A stretch of 64,000 bases of DNA from Phaeocystidibacter luteus (GCF_008933115.1 NZ_WBVO01000013.1:1-64000); one strand, 5' to 3'; shown: positions 19,025 to 28,432, numbered from the stretch's first letter. Notes: generated by a model from the letters alone, not told the origin. Program-made: numbers and translations.

Positions 19025-19317
19025 GGCAACTTCACTTGTGGTTCAACACTCCATGCTTGAGGGCGGTCGGCGAAAAGAGCTTTGGTCTTGCTCCAAACGT
19101 CGGCGAACAAATCGCTATGTCGGTAGGCTTCGAGGCGGTCGGTATGCGTCCAATGACTGTAGGTGAAGAATATTTCGGGTGTGTCGATATCTTGCCAGAG
19201 CTCAAGGTATTCGCAGCCTTCAAACCCACGAATGAGTTCTTTTCGGCTGTCAAACAAAGCTTTGAACGTATCGATTTCCTCCGTTCTAAAATGCATCTTC
19301 ACTACGCGTGTAATCAT
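19021..19317 (-). CDS. ABM-domain protein (putative quinol monooxygenase family)
   Basis: This 98-residue protein looks like a ferredoxin-like dimeric alpha-beta barrel of the antibiotic-biosynthesis-monooxygenase family: VVKMHFRTEEIDTF, GCEYLELWQD, FFTYSHW. Such proteins include small cofactor-free monooxygenases and haem-degrading enzymes, but many have no known activity. It overlaps both neighbours by 4 bp, between the SAM-hydrolase-family gene and gldFG, so translation of the operon is probably coupled. Confidence 0.8.
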   Translation of the reverse strand: MITRVVKMHFRTEEIDTFKALFDSRKELIRGFEGCEYLELWQDIDTPEIFFTYSHWTHTDRLEAYRHSDLFADVWSKTKALFADRPQAWSVEPQVKLP

Positions 19318-20111
19318 TCAAGCTCGATAAATATGTTACTGTTCACTTGCAGTCCGAGCAAGCTACAGGCACTATTGATGTGTTTTCCGCCAGGTTTTTG
19401 AACGGCTACCTCGAGGTAGCCATCGCTGTTGTACACGCAAAAGAGTTCACCTTCCGTTGGGCCCTCGAAGTAAGAATCTACAATTCGAGTGATTCTCTTA
19501 TTCCGCGCGATGACGGTAATCTTTTTGTTTCCACAATTTTCTACCACCCATTTGCGAGTGATATTGGTAACGAGGTTGCCAAAGGTATCGATATGTAGCA
19601 CATGGGCAATGACCTCATTTCCTTCTGGCTTCAAAGTAGGTCTCGACGGTGTCAAGGCTTCAGCGTTCTTCGCTTCTTGCCCAAGAACCGAGCTCTTTCC
19701 TCCCCGAGATAGATGTCCAGCTACACGTGTGTAAACCGTATGCGGATCCTTCGCATCTTCCGAATTCCGCATATCGATGGCTGTTAGCCTATCGATTTTA
19801 GAACCAGAAGCAATGAGTGGAATGATGCCATTGTCCGGAGCCAAAAAGTAGTGACCCTCAATTTCTCCTAGCAAATAAGGCTTTCCCTTTTCTTGTTGAG
19901 CATCCACTAAAACGAAGTGTATAGAACCTTCGGGATAATGGCGGTAGGTCCGACTTATCAGATAAGCTGCCTGCATTGAATTGTAGGGTGAAACCGCATG
20001 GGAAATGTCTACAACCCTAGCATCGGGAATCTCTTTCCACAGGTCGCCCTTCAATGCCGCCACATCGTGGTCGATAATTCCATAGTCGGATGTGAGTGTA
20101 ATAATGCTCAT
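19314..20111 (-). CDS. SAM hydroxide adenosyltransferase family protein (DUF62)
   Basis: Members of this family hydrolyse S-adenosylmethionine to adenosine and methionine; relatives are the fluorinase and chlorinase. The 265 residues show the family N-terminus IITLTSDYGIIDHDVAALKG with the conserved Asp, DISHAVSPYN, the central FLAPDNGIIPL and the C-terminal domain with HIDTFGNLVTNI. The frame extends to 20195, but the Met at 20111 is the family start. A -7 box lies at 20166-20173. It is the first gene of the run ending in gldFG and DUF4340. Confidence 0.9.
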   Translation of the reverse strand: MSIITLTSDYGIIDHDVAALKGDLWKEIPDARVVDISHAVSPYNSMQAAYLISRTYRHYPEGSIHFVLVDAQQEKGKPYLLGEIEGHYFLAPDNGIIPLIASGSKIDRLTAIDMRNSEDAKDPHTVYTRVAGHLSRGGKSSVLGQEAKNAEALTPSRPTLKPEGNEVIAHVLHIDTFGNLVTNITRKWVVENCGNKKITVIARNKRITRIVDSYFEGPTEGELFCVYNSDGYLEVAVQKPGGKHINSACSLLGLQVNSNIFIELE

Positions 20112-20165
20112 AAATCGCTTAGGGACAGCAGGCAAATTGCGGGAGATTCCGTTATTTTGTGACTT

Positions 20166-20173
20166 CAAAAGTA
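20166..20173 (-). promoter_or_regulatory. -7 box of the DUF62-ABM-gldFG-DUF4340 operon
   Basis: TACTTTTG on the minus strand matches TAnnTTTG 54 nt before the start codon. No strong -33 element is visible at the usual spacing. Confidence 0.45.
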
Positions 20174-20215
20174 CGAATTGAAGCGGTTCGTACATAACGC
20201 AAACTTCTACTGCAT

Positions 20216-21166
20216 TTGACCGAAAAAACAGTTCTTCTCGAAGACACTAACCCTCAGGAATTTTACGGGGCGAATAATCGCTATTTCAACTTGTTGAAGA
20301 GTTTTTATCCCAAGCTGAAGATTACGGCACGTGGCGATAAAATCAAGATCAATGGAGATGAATCTATTATTGAACAGTTCGAAGAAAAGCTAAATCTCAT
20401 CCTACTTCACCTTCAGCGATACAACTCGATTACCGAAAACCAAATCGAGCGTATTGTTATGGAAGACGGTAGAGAAGTGGCTAAAACGTATGCGGCTGTT
20501 GACGATGTACTCGTGCATGGTTCCGGTGGTAAGTTGATCAAAGCTCGCACCCTCAATCAAAAGAAGATGGTGCAGGCAATCGACGAGAACGACATGCTCT
20601 TCGCTATTGGTCCGGCAGGTACAGGTAAAACCTATACAGGTGTCGCCCTCGCAGTACGCGCACTGAAGAACAAGGAAGTTCGCCGAATTATTCTCACACG
20701 CCCTGCTGTTGAAGCTGGAGAAAACCTCGGTTTCCTGCCAGGCGACATGAAGGAGAAGTTAGATCCATACATGCAACCGCTGTACGATGCATTGCACGAT
20801 ATGATTCCACACGAGAAGCTTCAATACTACATCGAATCACGCGTGATTGAAATTGCACCGCTCGCCTTTATGAGAGGTAGAACGCTCGACCATGCCTTTG
20901 TGATTTTAGATGAAGCCCAGAATACCACGCATGCCCAAATGAAGATGTTCCTAACCCGTATGGGCAGGAGCGCTAAGTTCATTGTGACTGGCGATGCAAC
21001 GCAAATCGACTTGCCTCGAAATCAAGGTTCCGGACTTAAAGAAGCATTGCGCATTCTCGGAAAAGTTGAGGGAATTTCAGTTGTGAAGTTGGACGATAAA
21101 GATGTGATTCGTCACCCATTGGTGAAGGATATCATTCACGCATACGATAAAGAAGAGAAGAAATAA
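20216..21166 (+). CDS. phoH: PhoH family ATPase
   Basis: The 316-residue PhoH-like protein carries an N-terminal nucleic-acid-binding region and a P-loop ATPase with Walker A GPAGTGKT and Walker [10 protein letters not shown]. It is probably an RNA helicase-like factor in RNA processing. No ATG fits: the in-frame stop upstream is at 20195-20197, and the N-terminus [17 protein letters not shown], which matches family starts, begins at TTG 20216. I therefore call a TTG start. Its stop overlaps the purC ATG (TAATG). Confidence 0.93.
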   Translation: MTEKTVLLEDTNPQEFYGANNRYFNLLKSFYPKLKITARGDKIKINGDESIIEQFEEKLNLILLHLQRYNSITENQIERIVMEDGREVAKTYAAVDDVLVHGSGGKLIKARTLNQKKMVQAIDENDMLFAIGPAGTGKTYTGVALAVRALKNKEVRRIILTRPAVEAGENLGFLPGDMKEKLDPYMQPLYDALHDMIPHEKLQYYIESRVIEIAPLAFMRGRTLDHAFVILDEAQNTTHAQMKMFLTRMGRSAKFIVTGDATQIDLPRNQGSGLKEALRILGKVEGISVVKLDDKDVIRHPLVKDIIHAYDKEEKK

Positions 21167-22116
21167 TGAACGCTCTAGACCGCTCTGAATTTAATTTTAC
21201 TGGACAAACAGATGTGTACCATGGAAAGGTACGCGACGTTTACTCCATTGGTGAAGATGTACTCGTGATGGTTGCGAGCGATCGAATTTCTGCCTTCGAT
21301 GTTGTATTGCCAAAGGGCATTCCCTTTAAAGGTCAGGTCCTAAACCAGATTGCCGAGCACTTCTTGGATGCCACTAGCGACATCGTTCCGAATTGGAAGA
21401 TGGTTGTGCCAGACCCCGTTGTGACTATCGGTAAGAAAGCAACTCCGTTTAAAGTTGAGATGGTTATTCGCGGCTACCTAAGCGGACACGCATGGAGAAC
21501 CTACCGCGATGGGAAAAGAGAGCTCTGCGGAGTGACAATGCCAGATGGACTTCGCGAGAATGACGCTTTTCCTCAGCCGATTATCACGCCTACCACAAAG
21601 GCAGATCAAGGTCTGCACGACGAAGATATTTCACGCGAAGAGATTTTGAAACAAGGTATAGTTGACGAGGCTGACTACATCAAGCTAGAAGAATACACGC
21701 GTGCATTGTTCCAAAGAGGACAAGAAATGGCAAACGAACGCGGATTGATTTTGGTTGATACCAAATACGAGTTCGGAAAGCTTGAAGATGGCACTATTGT
21801 ACTGATTGACGAGATTCACACACCAGATTCTTCGCGCTATTTCTACCTAGAAGGGTATGAAGCGCGACAGGATAACGGCGAAGCTCAAAAGCAACTTTCG
21901 AAGGAATTCGTTCGCCAATGGCTAATCGAAAATGGCTTCCAAGGAAAAGAGGGGCAATCCGTGCCTGAAATGACCGAAGAATACGTTCAATCGGTAAGCG
22001 AACGCTACCGCGAGTTATACGAGAAAGTAACTGGCAAGAGTTTTGTACCTGGAGATTTATCTAATTTAGTCGGAAGAATCTCACAAAACGTAGAATCCGC
22101 TCTTAAGAATCTGTAA
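21166..22116 (+). CDS. purC: phosphoribosylaminoimidazole-succinocarboxamide synthase
   Basis: PurC joins aspartate to CAIR in purine synthesis, using ATP. The 316-residue protein has [39 protein letters not shown] and [12 protein letters not shown]. The length is that of the longer PurC type. It is coupled to phoH by the TAATG overlap and followed after 2 bp by a barrel protein. The next purine gene in the window, purL, is far away at 63639. Confidence 0.97.
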   Translation: MNALDRSEFNFTGQTDVYHGKVRDVYSIGEDVLVMVASDRISAFDVVLPKGIPFKGQVLNQIAEHFLDATSDIVPNWKMVVPDPVVTIGKKATPFKVEMVIRGYLSGHAWRTYRDGKRELCGVTMPDGLRENDAFPQPIITPTTKADQGLHDEDISREEILKQGIVDEADYIKLEEYTRALFQRGQEMANERGLILVDTKYEFGKLEDGTIVLIDEIHTPDSSRYFYLEGYEARQDNGEAQKQLSKEFVRQWLIENGFQGKEGQSVPEMTEEYVQSVSERYRELYEKVTGKSFVPGDLSNLVGRISQNVESALKNL

Positions 22117-22118
22117 CT

Positions 22119-22727
22119 ATGTTTCGCTTACCACGCCAAATTTTCATTCTCGCATTCGTCGCTCTTTCATGTGGAGCACAAGCTCAATTTGATTTCGGAA
22201 TCAAAGGGGGATTGAACTCTTCAACCATCACCTTTGATAATTTAGAGGAGAACTCTACCATAGAAGATCTCGCCGGAAATAATGAGTTCGGGTATCACGC
22301 AGGAGTTTACATCCGCGTAAAAATTCTCGGTCTCTATATTCAGCCCGAGTTCCTTTACTCTAATTTGAACAGCCAAATTGAGGTTCAGAAGAAGAACGGC
22401 GAGACAGGATCTCAAGATTTCACCCTTTCGAGATTTGACGTTCCAGTCAACGTAGGCGTGAAATTCGGACCTGCATCCATCTTTGGTGGCCCCGTAATGA
22501 GTTACAACTTAAACCATCCTTCGGAGATCTTAGATATCGATTACAAGGGTGGTACGCTTGGTTTTCAGGCCGGGCTTGGACTCACTTTTGGCAACTTCAT
22601 CATGGACCTCAAGTACGAAGGGTCTTTCCAGAGTTTGGCCGAAGAGGTAGTGATTGATGGTCAGACTTACGAAGTTGACTCACGCACGGGTCAGTTTATC
22701 CTTAGCTTGGGATACGCCCTATTCTAG
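22119..22727 (+). CDS. outer-membrane beta-barrel protein (PorT-like family)
   Basis: The 202-residue protein has a signal peptide (FRLPRQIFILAFVALSCGAQAQ) and a pattern of glycine-rich amphipathic strands (FDFGIKGGLNSSTITF, FGYHAGVYIRVKI, PVNVGVKFGPASIFGGP). This is typical of the eight-stranded OMP_b-brl_2/PorT-like barrels of Bacteroidota. No specific role can be given. It follows purC by 2 bp and ends 5 bp from the convergent exonuclease gene. Confidence 0.8.
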   Translation: MFRLPRQIFILAFVALSCGAQAQFDFGIKGGLNSSTITFDNLEENSTIEDLAGNNEFGYHAGVYIRVKILGLYIQPEFLYSNLNSQIEVQKKNGETGSQDFTLSRFDVPVNVGVKFGPASIFGGPVMSYNLNHPSEILDIDYKGGTLGFQAGLGLTFGNFIMDLKYEGSFQSLAEEVVIDGQTYEVDSRTGQFILSLGYALF

Positions 22728-22732
22728 ATTTC

Positions 22733-24070
22733 TTAATACGTGCGAATTTCGCTGAACTTACCTTTTCGGTAGTGCTCGTAAACGAGACTGCTGAGGTAAG
22801 ACGACGATGCAATGGAGGTCATCGCACGCTTCACCGTGTCGATGTCTGAAAGCTGATACTCTAGATCGAAGTATCCATATCCTCGAAGCTTTCCATCTTC
22901 CCAAACCACAACCGATTTCTCACCCGTTTTTCGACCCTGGTCAATCAGCAAGGCATTCGTGAATGGCAAGGCAGTTCTCCAAACCCTCTTTTTTACGGAA
23001 AGCGCTTTGATTTTCTTGGGCTCAAGGTGTTCGTTATACGCGGCTTGCATCCTGTCGAGCTGCCTCGAAAGTGCAACATCCTTTGGGTTGATATCGAAGT
23101 TGCGACAGAACTTTCCCGCTATTTCGATGCCCACGTTTTCATCTGAAACATGAATGACGGGCTGCTCCTTTTTTACCTTTTGAACGCGGACTTGACGAAC
23201 GGTTTTGTCATCATCAGAATCCATAAAAAGGCCAAAGGAAAGTGTGTACTTGTCGGTGCGTTTGTTCAACGCAGGGGAGAGCTTCTTCAGCTCGAGGTGC
23301 TCGGTGATGAGCGCAATTAATTCTGAACCGGTGGGCTCAATATGAATGGAGTCTGCATCCGCCTGAAGCTGAAGCGCTCTTTCATTCGTAGCCAAAAAGT
23401 GGCGATCGATTTTATTGCGAAGATTGTTGCTTTGTCCGATATAAATCACCTCACCCGCACGGTTGTGGATATAGTACAAACCGGTAGTGTTGTAAAGCTT
23501 GGAGGTAAGATCTGAAAAGTCGTGGTCTGGGGTTGTGTCCTGACGATTTCGAGCAATCTTTTCGATCTTTTTCTCTGTATCCTTATCCAATAGAATGGAC
23601 AGCAACTTCACGGTTGCGCGGGCATCGCCATCGGCACGGTGGCGGTTGGTATTCAAGATGCCAAGCGCTTCGCAAAGGGTCTCTAGTCCGTATGCTTTTA
23701 GACCTGGGATGAGTCGTTGGGCATGTGTGATTGTGTCGAGTGTTCTGCGCTGGTAATCGTAACCTAAGCGAGCGAATTCCTCTTGAATAACCCGGTAGTC
23801 GAAATTCACGTTGTGGGCCACGAATACGGCATCTTCGGTCACTTCCACGATGCGCTTTGCAATTTCGTGGAACTTAGGTGCTCTGCGAACCATCTTTGGG
23901 TTGATTCCCGTGAGCTTCTGAACGTAAGGCTGAATCGGTCCTTCTGGGTTTACAAGCGAAATGAACTGATCGATAATCTCACCATCTTCATATTTGAAAA
24001 TGGCCACCTCGATTACACGTTCTTCGCCGAACTTCCCTCCCGAAGTTTCAATATCAATTACCGCATACAT
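22733..24070 (-). CDS. DEDDh exonuclease fused to a GIY-YIG endonuclease domain
   Basis: Residues 1-165 form a DnaQ-like 3'-5' exonuclease: VIDIETSGG (Asp, Glu), AHNVNFDYRV and HRADGDARAT. Residues about 195-280 form a GIY-YIG domain: GLYYIHNRAGEVIYIGQSNN with Arg in LRNKIDRHF and a later Glu. The whole resembles the epsilon/UvrC-Cho-like fusions found in several bacterial phyla, with a likely role in DNA repair. It is 445 residues long and intact. A perfect -7 box lies 5 nt upstream of its ATG. Confidence 0.92.
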   Translation of the reverse strand: MYAVIDIETSGGKFGEERVIEVAIFKYEDGEIIDQFISLVNPEGPIQPYVQKLTGINPKMVRRAPKFHEIAKRIVEVTEDAVFVAHNVNFDYRVIQEEFARLGYDYQRRTLDTITHAQRLIPGLKAYGLETLCEALGILNTNRHRADGDARATVKLLSILLDKDTEKKIEKIARNRQDTTPDHDFSDLTSKLYNTTGLYYIHNRAGEVIYIGQSNNLRNKIDRHFLATNERALQLQADADSIHIEPTGSELIALITEHLELKKLSPALNKRTDKYTLSFGLFMDSDDDKTVRQVRVQKVKKEQPVIHVSDENVGIEIAGKFCRNFDINPKDVALSRQLDRMQAAYNEHLEPKKIKALSVKKRVWRTALPFTNALLIDQGRKTGEKSVVVWEDGKLRGYGYFDLEYQLSDIDTVKRAMTSIASSSYLSSLVYEHYRKGKFSEIRTY

Positions 24071-24075
24071 GGCCC

Positions 24076-24083
24076 CAAAGGTA
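24076..24083 (-). promoter_or_regulatory. -7 box of the exonuclease/GIY-YIG gene
   Basis: TACCTTTG on the minus strand matches TAnnTTTG, with only 5 nt (24071-24075) before the ATG. The -33 element is not clear. Confidence 0.6.
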
Positions 24084-24244
24084 AGCGTTTGAACTTGGCT
24101 TACACGGTTAATTAGTTATCGCCCGATTTAATTTATCCTTAATCTAAATGCAAAGATTTGAGCTTATCTTCAAGGTTGCCTAATCGTCATCCTCTATATG
24201 AGTTTAGTTTAGATTATTGGGCGTCTTCGAGTTATCTCTCTCCT

Positions 24245-24877
24245 ATGAAAAGAACCCTTATTACAACCCTAGCGCTACTTGCTTTTGCGGTGTGTTTTGG
24301 ACAAAATTCAGCGCATGACCCTGGTGTGAGTCCAACTCGCTTGGGTGTGGCAATCAACTTGAGCGACTTTGCGCTGTATGATTTCAATACGCAAGTACTC
24401 TACAGGCCTACGTCTAAATTTGGTGTAATGGCCTACTTCGCGCATGGGAATGCCCGCAACACGAAGGAACCGTCTCCTTCCATGGAAGAGTTTCGCTACG
24501 AATTTGGCCCCCGGTGGTATGTGTCTAGCGAGAATTTGATTTTCGTGCAGGCGACCTTTTCGTATGTCGACGCTAACTTTTGGACGGAAAGTGAAGGATG
24601 GGAATTGGTGAACAGAAACGGATCTAACTACTACACCATAGCATCGAGAAGTAACCGAGATGATATTTTTCAGACGGGACTGAATTTGTCGCTTGGGTCG
24701 AGCTTTAAGGTATATAGGTTTGTCTACATGGAAATAGCCGCAACCTATGGGTACAGGTGGTCATCCGTTTCACAAGAATGGAAAACCGAGTTCGATGGTT
24801 ACAGCGGTGTGAATTATGCTGGGTATAGCGGACCTTTGTTCCGCCTGCAATTATTAATGGGAATCAACCTGCTTTAG
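24245..24877 (+). CDS. predicted outer-membrane beta-barrel protein
   Basis: The 210-residue protein begins MKRTLITTLALLAFAVCFGQ, a signal peptide. The rest has alternating aromatic strands (FGVMAYFAHGNARN, RYEFGPRWYV, FVYMEIAATYGYRW) and ends in a short hydrophobic strand, as in small outer-membrane barrels. I do not recognise a family. The frame opens at 24158, but the signal peptide fixes the start at 24245. Its stop and that of yggS overlap by TTAG. Confidence 0.7.
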   Translation: MKRTLITTLALLAFAVCFGQNSAHDPGVSPTRLGVAINLSDFALYDFNTQVLYRPTSKFGVMAYFAHGNARNTKEPSPSMEEFRYEFGPRWYVSSENLIFVQATFSYVDANFWTESEGWELVNRNGSNYYTIASRSNRDDIFQTGLNLSLGSSFKVYRFVYMEIAATYGYRWSSVSQEWKTEFDGYSGVNYAGYSGPLFRLQLLMGINLL

Positions 24878-25542
24878 GCGTCGTAGTTCCTTGCTCCGAA
24901 AATAGCGCTGCCCACTCTCACCATGTTGGAGCCAGCATCAATGGCCAAGGAGTAATCACCGCTCATTCCCATTGATAGCGTGTCGAAGGCCTCTCCAAAC
25001 GACTTTGAGATCTTGTCGAACAGCGATTTTAGCGTGTTGAATTCCCTCGTGATTTGTCCTTTGTCATCCGTGAAAGTGGCCATACCCATCAATCCGCGAA
25101 TGCGAACATTGGGGTACTCTTGCCATCGACCAGATTCAATCAGCTCGAGGAGCTCGGCTTCATCAAAACCAAATTTGCTCGATTCTTCGGCGATATGAAC
25201 CTGAAGCAGCACGTCTATCGTTCTGTCGTTTTTGGCTGCTTCTTTATTCACCATTTTTAGCACTTTCTCGCGGTCGCAACCGTGGATGAGGTGCACGAAA
25301 GGAGCCATGTGCTTAATCTTATTCGTCTGAACGTGACCAATCATGTGCCAGTGAATGTCCTTGGGCAGGGCTTCCCACTTGTCAACCATCTCTTGCACCT
25401 TGTTCTCACCAAAGTGACGTTGGCCAGCATCGTACGCTTCTTGAATGTCGGCGCTTGGTTTGGTTTTAGAAACCGCTACCAGGGTAACATCGGAAGGGAG
25501 TTCCGATAGAATGCTTTGGAGATTGTTGGCGATGTTGCTCAT
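24874..25542 (-). CDS. YggS family pyridoxal-phosphate homeostasis protein
   Basis: The 222-residue single-domain protein has the alanine-racemase-like barrel fold that binds PLP. The PLP lysine is in TLVAVSKTKP; further motifs are FGENKVQEM, HMIGHVQTNK and LSMGMSGDYSLAI. It has no racemase activity in characterised relatives and keeps vitamin B6 and amino-acid pools balanced. It lies 23 bp downstream of the DUF1015 gene on the same strand, probably in the same transcript. Confidence 0.95.
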   Translation of the reverse strand: MSNIANNLQSILSELPSDVTLVAVSKTKPSADIQEAYDAGQRHFGENKVQEMVDKWEALPKDIHWHMIGHVQTNKIKHMAPFVHLIHGCDREKVLKMVNKEAAKNDRTIDVLLQVHIAEESSKFGFDEAELLELIESGRWQEYPNVRIRGLMGMATFTDDKGQITREFNTLKSLFDKISKSFGEAFDTLSMGMSGDYSLAIDAGSNMVRVGSAIFGARNYDA

Positions 25543-25565
25543 ATCCGTGTAACGATTAGAGGGCT

Positions 25566-26795
25566 CTATCGTTCAAAGAGTTCGTAAATGGTAAGTCCGC
25601 TTCGAAGCTTTGGTTCGATGTAAGTACTCTTAGGCGGCATAATGAGGGATGCATTAGCCACGTCCTTGAGTTGTTCGGCGGAAACTGCATAAAGGGCGAA
25701 TCCCACTTCGTATTGGTTGCTGTTTACGGCTTTCTCAATGGCCTCGCATCCTTTGTCGCCAGGCAGGAAATCCACGCGCGGGTCTGCGCGCAAGTCTTTG
25801 ATGTGAAGTATGTGGTCAAGTACGTTTCTCGATAGAATTTCTGCATCTAGTGAGGCTACGGGATCTTCTGGAGAAAAGCTGCCTGGTTTAGCAGTAAGTG
25901 TTTTCCAAGAACCGTCGATGTACATCCCAATCTCGTGCAAGCGATCCGGATGGTAGGTGTCGCCTTCCCATTCGGACACGATGAAGTTGTCCTCAAGTTT
26001 CTTCAAGAACTCGTCATGTGGCATCCCTAGATCTTTCACCAAACGGTGGAAACCGTGAATGTGAATGCTGTTTTCCGGAATCAGGTAAGCCATGAAGTGA
26101 TCGAAGGCACCTGATTTTCCTTCCTCAGTGAGATGCTGTGCAAGCAAGGCGGATGAAGCGCTACGGTGGTGCCCGTCGGCGATGTAGATCTTCTCCATTT
26201 GACCGAAAGCCGAACTAATAACTGCACAATCTTCGGCAGAGTCTATCTTCCACAAGTAGTGCGAAACGCGGTCGGTGGTGGTGAATTCGAACTCTGGACG
26301 TGTGTCCATGGCTTTGCCGATGATGGTGTTCACGTCTCCGTTTTCTGGATACATGAGAAGCACGGGCTCGGCGTTGAATCCTGTGGTGTTGAGGTATTCT
26401 TTGAACATTTCCTCGCGCTGGGTGAGGGTGTGTTCGTGGACCAGAATACGGCCGTCGAGATAATCTTTAACAGAAACCGCAGCTATAATACCGGTGAAAA
26501 CGTGTGAATGGGTGCGTTGTTGGTAGAGGTAAAAAGAGGCCTCATCATCTTTGATGAAAATTCCTTCGCGTTCAAACTGCTCGAACTTCTGACGAACGAG
26601 ATCATATTTTTCGCGGCCTTCGCTTTTCACGGCGGCATCCGTATCGGGATGAATTACGTGAAGAAAGGTGTAAGGGTTGTTCTCGAGCTTTTCGCAGAGC
26701 TGTTCATCGGAATAGCTGACATACGATCTACTCGCTACGAGACTAACCACGTCGCGCTTTGGTCGAACCGCGCGAAAGGGTGCAACTTTAATCAT
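25566..26795 (-). CDS. DUF1015 family protein
   Basis: At 409 residues this matches the DUF1015 family (start IKVAPFRAVRPKRD; FLHVIHPD; IYIADGHHRSASSALL; AEQLKDVANASLIMPPKSTY). The family often lies beside serA and serC and is thought to be linked to serine metabolism, but I infer this only from context. Here a 5.7-kb block lies between it and serA. The promoter is clear (26815-26844). Confidence 0.9.
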   Translation of the reverse strand: MIKVAPFRAVRPKRDVVSLVASRSYVSYSDEQLCEKLENNPYTFLHVIHPDTDAAVKSEGREKYDLVRQKFEQFEREGIFIKDDEASFYLYQQRTHSHVFTGIIAAVSVKDYLDGRILVHEHTLTQREEMFKEYLNTTGFNAEPVLLMYPENGDVNTIIGKAMDTRPEFEFTTTDRVSHYLWKIDSAEDCAVISSAFGQMEKIYIADGHHRSASSALLAQHLTEEGKSGAFDHFMAYLIPENSIHIHGFHRLVKDLGMPHDEFLKKLEDNFIVSEWEGDTYHPDRLHEIGMYIDGSWKTLTAKPGSFSPEDPVASLDAEILSRNVLDHILHIKDLRADPRVDFLPGDKGCEAIEKAVNSNQYEVGFALYAVSAEQLKDVANASLIMPPKSTYIEPKLRSGLTIYELFER

Positions 26796-26814
26796 CTGAA
26801 TTGAGCCTTTGGAG

Positions 26815-26844
26815 CAAAGATAGCGCAGTGTTGTGCTAATCCAA
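26815..26844 (-). promoter_or_regulatory. DUF1015-yggS promoter
   Basis: On the minus strand, TATCTTTG (26815-26822) is a perfect -7 box, and TTGG (about 26841-26844) lies 18-19 bp upstream as the -33 element. The distance from the -7 box to the ATG is 19 nt. This is one of the best two-part promoters in the window. Confidence 0.75.
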
Positions 26845-26858
26845 GAACCTCGAGCGAC

Positions 26859-27470
26859 TCATTGTTCACCTGAATCGGAAGTAGATGCTTCTATTGCATC
26901 CATACAGGTGTCATACATCGAGATATACTTCGCACTTTCACTTGCAATGAATTCTTCTTCCCACGGTGCTCCACAATCGCTTCGAACCTGGTAATCGATG
27001 AGTTTTCTGTCTCTGAAAATAGCTAGGATGTGGTCCTCCTTGGAGTCTTCCAGAGAGAATTCATCTGCGGTGATTGGCGCATTGTATTTTGTATGTGTCT
27101 CTTCCAAAGAAAAGAGTTCACCGTTCTTAACGTAGAACGAGATGTGTGCTTGGTGCGAACAACCGTAAAGGCTAACATCTATCTTGACTATCTCCCCATT
27201 CTCTCTGTATACATGCAATTCACCTCCCTCGGTACTGAGTTGAGGGAAATCGATGTAGGTGGAATCTAAGTCTGAGGCATTGATTCTTTCAACCTCATTG
27301 TCTATTGGTTCTCTGAGCTTCGCCTTGTTGGAGGCGTACTCCGACATACCTATCGCATCGATACTGTCTTTTACTTCTTGAGTAGCCTCGCGCCACGACT
27401 CATCTGTTTGTGCAAGTGTCCACGTAGAAGCACACGCTAGGGTGATGAATATGCAATACAGTCTTCTCAT
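26859..27470 (-). CDS. secreted protein of unknown function
   Basis: The 203-residue protein has a signal peptide (MRRLYCIFITLACASTWTLAQ) and an acidic mature part with four Cys residues after the signal region. I recognise no domain. It overlaps the upstream membrane-protein gene by 4 bp (ATGA at 27467-27470), so the two are probably translated together and may act in the same place. It belongs to a run of small poorly known genes. Confidence 0.6.
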   Translation of the reverse strand: MRRLYCIFITLACASTWTLAQTDESWREATQEVKDSIDAIGMSEYASNKAKLREPIDNEVERINASDLDSTYIDFPQLSTEGGELHVYRENGEIVKIDVSLYGCSHQAHISFYVKNGELFSLEETHTKYNAPITADEFSLEDSKEDHILAIFRDRKLIDYQVRSDCGAPWEEEFIASESAKYISMYDTCMDAIEASTSDSGEQ

Positions 27471-27970
27471 GTGTTCAAGCCGTATTTGTTGTCAAGCTGG
27501 TCTATTACATCTTGCATAAATAACTCATCCTGGGTGAGCACGGTGTGCCATTCTCTTTCGGCGTCGCCAAATTGTAAATAGCCAAGTTCCATTTTGTCAC
27601 TTTGATCGAGCATGGGTTTTGATACTTTAATCTCTGTAACGGGTATAAAATGGCAGTAGAGCGTGCTTGAATCGAATTCTTCAGGTTTGGATTTGAAGTA
27701 TCTATAATTAGCTTGATACGTGAGGTTTTCACCAAGTGTGAGCACTTCGGCACCATACGTATTCCAAAGAAAATGCCGAATCATATATCTGAACAGAACA
27801 GCAAGAATGGCCATCAAAAACAGATAGCCAGCATGAAATCTTTCGTTAAATACAAGTGGAGAAATCAGAATGGCGAGGATTCCAAGAATACAACCTAACG
27901 AAATCAGGAACAGTATGGCCCTTCCAAGGAAAGGTGTCTTTCGCGTGTTTATTCTGATTTGATGATGCAT
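27467..27970 (-). CDS. small membrane protein of unknown function
   Basis: The 167-residue protein has two closely spaced helices near the N-terminus (AILFLISLGCILGILAILI and HAGYLFLMAILAVLFRYMI), then a soluble C-terminal half. The layout recalls bacterial PH-like or YcxB-like membrane proteins, but the resemblance is only general. It couples by an ATGA overlap to the secreted protein downstream. Confidence 0.6.
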   Translation of the reverse strand: MHHQIRINTRKTPFLGRAILFLISLGCILGILAILISPLVFNERFHAGYLFLMAILAVLFRYMIRHFLWNTYGAEVLTLGENLTYQANYRYFKSKPEEFDSSTLYCHFIPVTEIKVSKPMLDQSDKMELGYLQFGDAEREWHTVLTQDELFMQDVIDQLDNKYGLNT

Positions 27971-27987
27971 AGAGAGCGAGACTAGAA

Positions 27988-28422
27988 TTATACACTTTCA
28001 ACCCATTCCTTCAACTTCCTCAAATGGGTCTCCGATTGTTTTCTAAACATTCCTTTAAAGAAGAACGACATGATGATCATTGCGCCGCCGAACTTGAAGT
28101 AGTTGTTCGTAGTTACAAGCGTTTTGCCGTTGTCGTTTTCCGTGAATTCTGTTTCCACTTCGTTGTATCCTGCCGGACTTTCATACCCGAACTTGATGCT
28201 GTCAGGTAGATTTTCCTCCAGAATCGTTTCATGGATGAGCATTTCGCGATTCTTGTGCTTAAAGTAGAAGTCCGTTTTAGCCCCAACTTTTCCTTTTTCG
28301 CCAGAGATGAATTCCATCTTCTGGAATCCGTCCATCCAATTCTTGATTCCATCCGGGTCTTGGAACATTTCAACAACGGTTCCTCTAGGCTTGTCGATGG
28401 TGATGAAACAGGAATAACGCAT
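27988..28422 (-). CDS. SRPBCC-fold (START-like) protein
   Basis: The 144-residue protein matches the SRPBCC/polyketide-cyclase type: RYSCFITIDKPRGTVVEMFQD start, DGIKNWMDGFQKMEF, and a closing helix with FKGMFRKQSETHLRKL. Such proteins bind hydrophobic ligands in a deep pocket. The frame begins at 28446, inside the upstream gene; I prefer the Met at 28422, which matches the fold start and leaves a 10-bp gap. The ligand is unknown. Confidence 0.75.
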   Translation of the reverse strand: MRYSCFITIDKPRGTVVEMFQDPDGIKNWMDGFQKMEFISGEKGKVGAKTDFYFKHKNREMLIHETILEENLPDSIKFGYESPAGYNEVETEFTENDNGKTLVTTNNYFKFGGAMIIMSFFFKGMFRKQSETHLRKLKEWVESV

Positions 28423-28432
28423 AGGGGGTGGG

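Noticed and set aside
20211-20218. TGCATTTG as a -7 box for phoH.
   Set aside because: It overlaps the TTG start codon, so transcription would begin inside the gene and lose the start; the match is also imperfect.
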